DNA from: Cycas panzhihuaensis
Lineage: Eukaryota > Cycadophyta
Assembly (NCBI GenBank): GCA_023213395.1
Contig: CM041465.1
Span: 115,265,741-115,329,740 of the forward strand
Length of the DNA stretch: 64,000 nucleotides
Direction: 5' to 3'
Positions within the stretch are counted from its first letter, which is position 1. Each line of letters starts with the position of its first letter. The notes under the pieces were generated by a model that did not search any database, had not been told where the DNA came from, and worked only from the letters and a program-made list of their open reading frames with translations. The position numbers and the translations under genes were made by a program. Shown in pieces: positions 57,117 to 64,000 of this stretch.

Positions 57117-57449
57117 ATCGCCTCGCGCAGAGCCTCGCCGCCGAAGCCCGATGCGATGGCGACGCCGCAACACAACTGCCAAGAGTACATGTGTATATAG
57201 ATATATCAATCAAGATCGATCAAGAGGCAAGGGTGCTTGGAGTGTCGTGGCGAACGCTGTGGATACGAAGCGGTGGAGACAACATAGGGGCTGCCTATGA
57301 GCCACCTAGAAACCGACTGGGAGAAAGAGACAAAGCGAGGGGCCGCCTCACCACAATGAATGCAAAGGAGCATGCAGACCACGTGGGGAACAAATGGTGG
57401 GTACCATAGTTTTACCTCGTTAGCAACCCGATTTCGGAGGTGCGAGCAG
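57117..57449. other. Non-coding spacer of E
   Basis: Homologous to D 49917-50321. The G5/C5 inverted repeat is broken (GAGGGGCCGCCTC). The ACCATAGTTTTACCTCGTTA block is kept. No gene. Confidence 0.55.
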
Positions 57450-57905
57450 ATCGCGAAGTGGAGCGACTAACTACCGAGGCTTGGGCGACGGAAGGCCAAG
57501 CAAGACCTGTGACTGGGCCGCAGGCGAGACAAAGGCGCCAAGGATGAGGCGAACAAGGCTATCTCGCCTCGCTGAGAGCCCGAGGGATATGCCGGATATC
57601 AACAAGAGAAACGCCAGAGGGATCCGCCAGAAGCAAGAGTCCTCAAGTGAGGGCATCGCACCCTGTGAGACCGGGTGAGATGAGACACCACAACTTGAGA
57701 GTCGCAGAGCAAAACAATGGGTCCGCTGATGGAAATGAAGGGCATCGGTAAGGGCTTCGATGACACCGATACTTCATTGTTGGTAGCCTCCCGGAGGAAG
57801 ATCCCAGAGCGAGGAGATCATAACTGAAGGGTCATGGAGAATCCATGCAACAAGGTCTGTGGTTACCGGCCCGCCACTCCAGAAAGATGTAGATGCACAT
57901 AGGTG
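57450..57905 (-). pseudogene. Element E second (archaeal-type) RNase H
   Basis: The minus strand follows D's RNase H: ATCTACATCTTTC for IYIF, EATNNEV-like in the piece GGCTACCAACAATGAAG, then GCCCTTACCGATGCCCTTCA for ALTDALH and CTCTGCGACTCTCAAGTTG for LCDSQV. The first Asp is lost by a local rearrangement (IFLEW instead of IFTDN). Small deletions shift the frame repeatedly. Position next to the 3' LTR as in the other copies. Confidence 0.78.
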
Positions 57906-58580
57906 ACACAAAATCCAAGCAGATGATCGATGAAGGCAACACTTAGAAAATGTACAATGTGGCCGTGAAGGGTAGGAGGACCTAGCAATGAGGTAACCTG
58001 TATGGGCCATAGCAGATGAACATGGATGGATAGTTTGGCAGAGGAAAGCACGGCCTGTGGGGTCATATATAGACCATATGATTGTACCCCTCGCAAGGAC
58101 ACCGGCTTCCTGTGATGTATGATGACATGATTTTGATATGTATATATGCATGGGGGAGTGTTATGTTGTGTAGTAGGTGATTCATGTTATGAACATTTTA
58201 TTGTATGATGCACACGCTTCCTTCCATGTATAACCACACACCTAATCAGGGCACACACACACGCCCGTGAGTGGGACGACATGGAGGTGTGAGGTTAGGA
58301 AGGTGGCATACATGTCCGCAGGAGAGCATAACGGGATATGCGAAGGAAACGCCAGACAGAAAGAGGGGCAACACGTTTCAAGCCGCCCTCCGGCTGGGAG
58401 ATGCCCAAGCGAGAGGACCAAGGTTCCCGAGAGGATACGGAACGCTGGTTCCGCTGGACGAACCAGAGAGACAAAGCGGGTCCATCTTAAATAGCCATTC
58501 TACACGCTACTGGAAGAATGGGGACAACCTAAGATGGTAGTTTAGGCTCGTTTTGAAAGGTGGCGAGGGATCGTCAAGGG
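57906..58580. other. Deletion junction replacing the PMD gene, and spacer (E)
   Basis: To about 58003 the sequence follows D 50740-50840 (AGGAGGACCTAGCAATGAGGT). From about 58040 it follows D 53845 onward (AAAGCACGGCCT, GTCATATATAG, GACACCGGCTTCCTGTG). About 2.9-3.0 kb present in D, holding the antisense promoter and both PMD exons, is therefore missing in E. The remainder to 58580 is the usual spacer before integrase; no gene. Confidence 0.75.
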
Positions 58581-59700
58581 TCAAGCGTAAAACTTAAGGA
58601 ACATCCCATTAACGCTTTCAAATTCGAGCCCTCCGTGGTGGCTATCCTATAGGCACCATTATCGAGAGATTCGATAATGACAAAAGGACCGACCCACCGG
58701 GTTGGAATTTGGTCAAACTCATGGAGATATTCGAGCTTGAGGACATAGTCCCCGGAAACAAAGGGCGGGAATGTAGGTGTTTATCGTGGGCCCTTTGTGA
58801 ACCAAGCTTGATGCTAGGTTAGCCTCGATAAGCGCTGCCTCTCATCCAAAGCTTCGAGGTCCAAAGCAGCGTGCTCGGATCGACTCATCATCGATGAAAC
58901 CTCAAGGGAGACTCGAAGGAAGGAATCTCCACCTCCAATGGGAGTACCGCCATCCGTGAGACCGTGGAGAACGGGTCATTCCTGGCATGAATCTGACGAA
59001 GTACGATAAGCCCATAAGGCGAGGGCGGTTGAAGGTGCCAATCCCTTTGGGATTGACCGACTCGCTTTTCTTGAGAATGTTGATAAGAGTCTTGTTAAAA
59101 GACTCCACCGCCATTTGCCTGAGGGTAGTAAGGAGAGGAAGTCTTATGGGAGATTTTAAACTTCTCGCAAAGCTCATCCACCTCCTTATTACAAAAGGGG
59201 GTTCCATTGTTTGAATCGTGACATCCGGAATCCCAAGCGGCAAATGATGTGCCGATAGATGAATGTGGCAATCGCTTTGCCGGGTAGTGATCAAAGGATG
59301 GCCTCCGCCCATTTGGTGAAATACTCCGTGGCGCTCAAGATGAACTTGTGTCATGACGACGAAGGCGGGAAATAGCCCCAATGAGGTCTAATCCCCATCG
59401 AGCGAAGGCCATGGCGAAACAATAGGGTGCAAAGTCTCGAAGGCACATGGGAAATGTTGGCATGCTCGACATCGCCGACATTTCAAAGACAAAGGCGTAT
59501 GCCTTTAAAAGAGATGGCCAAAAGTAGCCCATACGAGGATCCTCCGAGCCATAGATCGCCCCCAAAGTGACCCCCACAAATGCCGTGGTGGCATTCGCGA
59601 AGACCGGCCGGCCACACGGTGACGCAATGGAGAAGGATCCCATCGGCGACCTCTTGTACAATACCGCCCACGAGGAGGTATTGCCGAGCGTAAGTCCTGG
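58581..59700 (-). pseudogene. Element E integrase
   Basis: The end at 58581-58583 (TCA, a TGA stop on the minus strand) matches D and A. The zinc region NATTAFVGVTLG-type frame with HHGICGGHFGG is readable at about 59555-59600 (ANATTAFVGVT is the shifted frame). RWGLDLIGAIS (first Asp) lies near 59380-59400, and the EYFTKWAEA segment near 59310-59340. The second Asp region reads as CAAACAATGGAACCCCC with a frame break; VESFNKTLINILKK follows at about 59070-59110. Frame breaks occur every 50-150 bases, so no long integrase frame exists. Confidence 0.85.
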
Positions 59701-60410
59701 ATGCTAGATTTAACTTTGTTACCTGGGCGATTGCTGCCGTGTGAGATACCGCACTATGTCACCGCACCACTCATTGCTTGAGTGGATGGGGATTTAACTC
59801 CTGATCGCCGTGATAGACTCCTGGGGAGAGAATCATCAACGGAGTATCAAAGGAGTTAGGGATAGGGTGTTCCAAGTTGCTCTACCACTATCATGCCCTT
59901 CTTTGATTTCCTGCTAACGATAAGGAGATCAAATTCTTGGAGTAGGATAGCCCAACGATCACCCCTACCACAAGTCCGAACGAGTTAGTAAGTATCTCAA
60001 GGACCTGGATTGAATGATCACCTTAGTATCACGAGCAAGTAATGCCTAAACTTCGGGTCGCAGAGACCAAGGAGAGACATTCCTTCCTGAGGGGAATAGT
60101 TAAATTCGGCACCACAAGGGTACGATCGATGAAGTATATAGCTCTCGGGCCTCGAGTCATCCTCCCGAGCGAGCATAGCGCCCAAGGACTCGCTACGCCG
60201 AGGTATACAAAACGAAGGGCCTATCGACCTGGGAGGCGCCAACGTAGGAGCGGCCGTGGCTTCCTCGAGTCCTTCAAGGCCTTTGGGTCTTGGCTGCACT
60301 GTGCAAAAGGAGCCCCTTCTTCAACAGTTTGTAAGGGGTTTAGCATTCACAAGTCACAGGAAGCGCCTAAGGAAACCGAGCCTACCTAGAAACGACTTGA
60401 TCCGCCGCTG
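59701..60410 (-). pseudogene. Element E gypsy-type RNase H
   Basis: Pieces in order on the minus strand: IKSFLGRLGFLRRFL (60354-60400), LEEATAAPTLAPP, SESLGAMLAREDDSRPESYI (60130-60200), FNYSPQEGMSLLG and KFRHYLL (about 60030-60060). Clearly homologous to B and C. It is broken by small deletions and cannot be read continuously. Confidence 0.82.
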
Positions 60411-61230
60411 AGTTCTGTGGAGGCAAGATGTCGAGGATCGCCTCGACTTTGTCGTGGTCGATCCGAATTCCTTGTTTGGATACAAGGAACCCAAGGAGTT
60501 TACCCAAGTGACGCAAACACACATTTGAGCGATTAAGATCGACGTGATACTCGCGATCGTGAGAAGATGGCACGCAAGCCAAGGGTGATGGGCTCTCACG
60601 TGAGAAAGACCCATCATATCGTCATGAAGACCTCCAACGGTCGCTGATGAGGTCGTGGAAGATGAAGTGCATGGCTCTTTGACACGTAGCACCGCATTTT
60701 AAGGCCAAAGGGCATCGCCTTGTAGGCGAAGGTACCCTGTGGAGTAGTGAAGGCCGCCTTGTGGCGGTCTTCGGGAAATCAATTTGGTTGTAATCGAGAA
60801 GCCGGTCCATTAAGGACATCACTGAATCCGGCAAGGCGATCAATGATTTGATCTAAGAAGGGTAGGAAATTGTCCTTAGGACAAGCGTTGTTGATATCGC
60901 GGAAATCGACGATATTGATTGCCTGCTCTTTTGGCAACGGAACAATATTAGAGACCCACTTAGGGTAATCAATAGAAGTAACAAGCCTGAAGATCCGAAG
61001 CTTCTCAACCTCCATCTCGACGGCAGAGAGCCGGGTGAAGAGGACGCCGCTTCGCGCATGTGACGGCGCCAGGAAGGGTGGTGAGGTTATGGGTGACAAT
61101 CGAGGGTCGATTCCTTCATGTCAAGATAATCCCACGCCAAAATGTCTCGAAATTCTCGGAATGTAAGGGAATATTCCCTAATCTCATCAGAGAGCATTCC
61201 GCCCAACCCTAATGACCTTGCTCGGCCAAG
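60411..61230 (-). pseudogene. Element E reverse transcriptase
   Basis: Minus strand: FREFRDILAWDYLDMKESTL (leader, about 61100-61170), VEMEVEKLRIFRLVTSIDYP and KWVSNIVPLPKEQ (60900-61020), INNACPKDNFLPFLDQIIDR, MSLMDRLLDYNQ and then HDDMMGLSHVRAHH (about 60590-60640). Here the DD pair is present but the preceding residues are shifted. The thumb reads GIRIDHDKVEAILDILPPQN. All Tat-type segments are present in order but in different frames. Confidence 0.86.
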
Positions 61231-61975
61231 ACTACGCCTTGAATTCCCCCATGCACATGGCATTGCCCTCTTCAAAGTGAAGAGGGCAAGATCAACGGAG
61301 GAGGAGGAATAGGAGAGGGATCTGGACGCATGAGCGTGATCCGATCGCAAGGATCTTTCGGTGACCGAGGTGGTGACCGTAAGGCGATTAGGTGCAAGGC
61401 CCGCCAGTGTTTCCAAATAGGCTTCATCATCCTCGAAATAGTCCACCCATGGATGACCCTATTTCGAGTAGAAGAAGCGCCAGAAGGACAGAGCAACGGG
61501 ACTAGGGTGATCATTGATCGCTCAACTCCTTCATGGAACCAAGGAAAATCGGAAAGAGGCTCCTCGAGAGGAGCGAAAGGCAATTCCTCAAAACCATCAC
61601 CGCGAGGGTAATGAAAAGAAGAACCGACGCAAGTGGGTCAAGACGAGCGATGGTGTGTGACACGCACGAGGGGCTAGTCTCACCAACGAGAGGTTCCAAA
61701 CGAGGGTCTAGAGCGAGACAGTACTACTTATCGCGAAGGAAAGAAATGGGTGGAGACAACCTCGCCTCCGCCAAGCGATTCATCATCACCGAACGGGCAA
61801 GGTACCCATAACTCCCGACGCCAATAGAGGCAAAGCGCGAGACTAGGAAGGGAAGATGTGGGATCTTCTTCCGACGGATTGGGTATACCAATTGAACAAG
61901 CCGAGGCGTGAGTGGGTGAACCTTGGTTTGCCGAATTGGCATAACGAGTTTGTTTGGAAAAGGATGCTCACGGAA
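61231..61975 (-). pseudogene. PR-RT linker region of E
   Basis: MDYFEDDEAYLETLAGLAPN (61387-61446) and FASIGVGSYGYLARSVMMN (about 61770-61840) match the linkers of A, B and C. No known domain. Frames are broken by small deletions. Confidence 0.68.
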
Positions 61976-62420
61976 CCACTCTCATTCGTCCGTCATGGAC
62001 TAATTTAAGTCGCCCCAAAGGGTCGAACACACGGCCCCATTTGGTCGAGCCATGGGCGACCTGAAGGAGGTTGTAATCCACGCCAACGCCGAGGACTACA
62101 ACATCTAAGAAGAACGGTTTTGCCCCCAAGGGTGAGCTAATCGCGATGCATCCGAGAGGGTCTTCTCGCCACCGCCATACTTTGGCATCGCCAGTGAACC
62201 GTTCCATATGAGATACCAAGCTCTTGCATAACACGCAAGGGCATGGTATCGATGTAAGAGCCGCTGTCGACAACAGCTCTTCTGAGGGTACAATCAGCGA
62301 CGATCGTGATGGTGAATGGGAAGTTCCACCGACGCTCCTGCTCACCCATGGGAGGAAGATCCTTAGGATCGAAGGAAATAGTGGGTCCGCCACTGGGCGA
62401 CGCCCAAAGCGTGACAGCAC
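61976..62420 (-). pseudogene. Element E aspartic protease
   Basis: The minus strand reads ERRWNFPFTITIVADCTLRR, AVVDSGSYIDTMPLRVMQEL and GISYGTVHW, then VVVLGVGVDYNLLQVAHGST. The active site is DSG, the canonical retropepsin triad, the only copy in the window with it. This suggests the DNG/DNS forms elsewhere are decayed. Frame breaks follow within 30 codons on each side. Confidence 0.85.
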
Positions 62421-64000
62421 ATCTCCCGATCCTAAAGCTTCTAGGAGGAGGGCCCGCTGTTCGACAACTCCTCGAACGCCCATCAAGGACATTCTCGCAA
62501 TGACCGTATGGAGCTCGTCCATGACGGAGAAGGGTTTACCCTTCCCAAAGGTTGGGTAAGTGCCCTTCGAAGTTGTAACGACCCGGCATGTGAATAGCCT
62601 GGGGAAAGAGGGATTTCGAGGAAGGGTCTCCCAAGGATCAAGGAACTAAGAACCCAGCCCCCGCCGCCTTAGCGCTTGAGATCGCGTAAGGGCAAAAGCC
62701 TGAGTTGCTTCGAGCAACCGAATCACCTTCTTCCCCTATTCCGGTCGTGAAGGCGACGAGTACTACGGCCAGGAGGACGAGAAGAGGAAGAAGAGTTCGC
62801 GCCTTCCCTTTGTCGCGGAAGGGCGGGGATCGTGTGATCTTCCTGCTACGGCCCGTTCTTGGTTTGGGGTTGCGATCACGCCCCCATGTTTAGGGAACGG
62901 ATCCCCGTGAACAAAGTTGGTCTAGATTAGGCCTTGAGGCCCGCTTTGGGAGAGGAATCGCTGCCGAGGGCATCCTTTGGATGCCGGGCCCTACAACGTG
63001 AATCGTCATGGAAGCAATCCCCATGAATGGAACACCACTTCTTCTCAAGCGAGGGTCGACCTTCTCGCTGGGAGGATCGGGCGCCCCATTCCCCGGGAAG
63101 AGGAGCTTGGGTAGTTTGTTGGACTTGTTTGTTTGAAGTAGGAGACGAAGGACCTTGAAGCTTGAGTTTCATCGTGACGCCGAACGAGCGATACCGAGGT
63201 GAGGGGATCTAAGGTCCTCTGTAGGATGAGAGGAAGACCGCTACCGAGAAGGTTTAGTGTCTTTGGGGGTGGTGCCTCACTGCCAGGAGGGCTTAAGAGG
63301 TTTCGAGACCGCCTGATCTCAATAGCCTCCAACGCCAAGCACTTGGCGATCGGAATCACACGTGGTCGCCCCATCTCGAGGACTTCCACGTGACTTCGGA
63401 CGGCGCATTGACAAACAGTCCCGCTCACCTCGCAAAGTCGCCTGGTGGAGTGAAGGCAGATCGTGGAATCGCCGCACAAAGTCACGATTCATCTCATCGT
63501 GACCTTGTTTGAGCGAGAAGGGATTTCATCCCGCCTCGAATGGGCGAGCTACATCAAAGTAATTGATGAACTCGCCCACCAATCACCGGAATGAATAGAT
63601 CGAGGTGGAGACGATAAAACCATTTAAGGGCGCCACCGCAAGGATCGAGGAAAGAGTTTCATCAAAATATGGTCGAAGCCCAAGAATCGATGCATGCCAT
63701 AGAGAAACTACGGACATGCTCACGGTCTTGCATGACGAAGTCCCATCGAATCTAGGAACTTCGTGGAGGATGAGGCGGCAAGTTGGTTCGCAACGCCAAC
63801 CGAGAGAGGGGTTGACCTAAAGTCCACGAAGGGCGCGCCTGCTCGAACCGTAGGATCAACGAACGTCAAGTAGGTGGCGCGAAGAAGCTGATGGGGGTAG
63901 GACACCCATCCTCCTGAGGAACCACCCTCACGACAAGAGGCGTGGAAAAGGGCGCCTGAAGGGAGCCGATTCTGCGAAGGCACAAATCTGATGGAACCGC
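62421..64000 (-). pseudogene. Element E gag, C-terminal and central part
   Basis: The finger WCSIHGDCFHDDSRCRARHP (about 62995-63055) is the best preserved in the window, with all ligands (C, H, C/H, C). Upstream pieces read AKCLALEAIEI, LHSTRRLCEVSGTV (shifted) and FVDFRSTPLSV (about 63830-63860), which matches MDYRSTPLSIEALRTNLPP of B and C. The N-terminus lies beyond 64000. Small deletions again break the frame. Confidence 0.84.

Larger units (their letters stand above)
54545..64000 (-). mobile_element. Element E: Tat-like retrotransposon, 3' part (5' end off window)
   Basis: Minus strand: 3' LTR 54545-57116, second RNase H, a deletion in place of the PMD gene, integrase, RNase H, RT, linker, protease and gag up to the window edge. 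It is the innermost insertion and by eye the most CpG-rich stretch of the window. Yet its pol and gag are broken by many 1-3 base deletions rather than by transition stops. Confidence 0.88.

Noticed and set aside
1-64000. Host genes, tRNA or rRNA genes, CRISPR arrays or other defence systems
   Set aside because: Nothing seen that is not explained by retrotransposon sequence; no regularly spaced repeats and no tRNA-like cloverleaf recognised by eye.

Overview
This window is nuclear DNA from a land plant, most likely a large-genome seed plant. It consists almost entirely of decayed LTR retrotransposons stacked inside one another. I recognise no host gene, tRNA, rRNA, CRISPR array or bacterial feature. 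The plant assignment rests on three things: a Ty1/copia element with plant-type UBN2 gag, several very large Ty3/gypsy elements of the Tat/Ogre type, and a plant mobile domain (PMD) gene carried by the latter. Nearly every reading frame is broken by TAG/TAA/TGA codons or frameshifts, so coding entries are given as pseudogenes. Domain borders are estimates from conserved motifs.

Layout. (1) 1-3045: Ty1/copia element on the minus strand (RT, integrase, protease, gag), cut in gag at 3045. (2) 3046-6261 plus 24329-24371: 3' LTR of Tat-like element X (minus). Its 3' internal part continues to 28446 with a second RNase H and an antisense PMD gene. (3) 6262-24323: element A (minus, about 18.1 kb). 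It has both LTRs, PBS, PPT, gag-PR-RT-RNaseH-INT, an antisense PMD gene and a second RNase H, and it sits inside X's LTR flanked by the 5-bp duplication CTTAC. (4) 28447-38115: element B (plus, left part), inserted in X's PMD gene. (5) 38116-47188: element C (plus, left part), apparently inserted in B just after its integrase. (6) 47189-54544: element D (minus), inserted in C's integrase. (7) 54545-64000: element E (minus), inserted in the integrase tail of D and running off the right edge in gag.

The elements share one architecture: LTR, PBS (TGGCGACCATACTGGGGA), leader with a conserved hairpin, gag, aspartic protease, a conserved linker of about 0.85 kb, RT, RNase H, integrase, then an unusual 3' module, a purine tract AAGGGGGCAG and the 3' LTR. 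The 3' module is the most interesting part. It holds an archaeal-type RNase H in sense orientation and, divergently, a two-exon PMD gene in antisense. The PMD gene has an upstream TATATAAGG and a phase-1 intron. In each of the three PMD copies the TATA box, a near-perfect palindrome about 150 bp before the start codon, and the intron position are conserved although the primary sequence has drifted. This is what a functional antisense gene carried as cargo would leave behind.

The nesting order, the different LTR subfamilies and the CpG content (lowest in the outer elements, highest in the innermost element E) tell one consistent insertion history. They predict that the missing halves of E, D, C, B, X and the copia element lie, in that order, to the right of this window.
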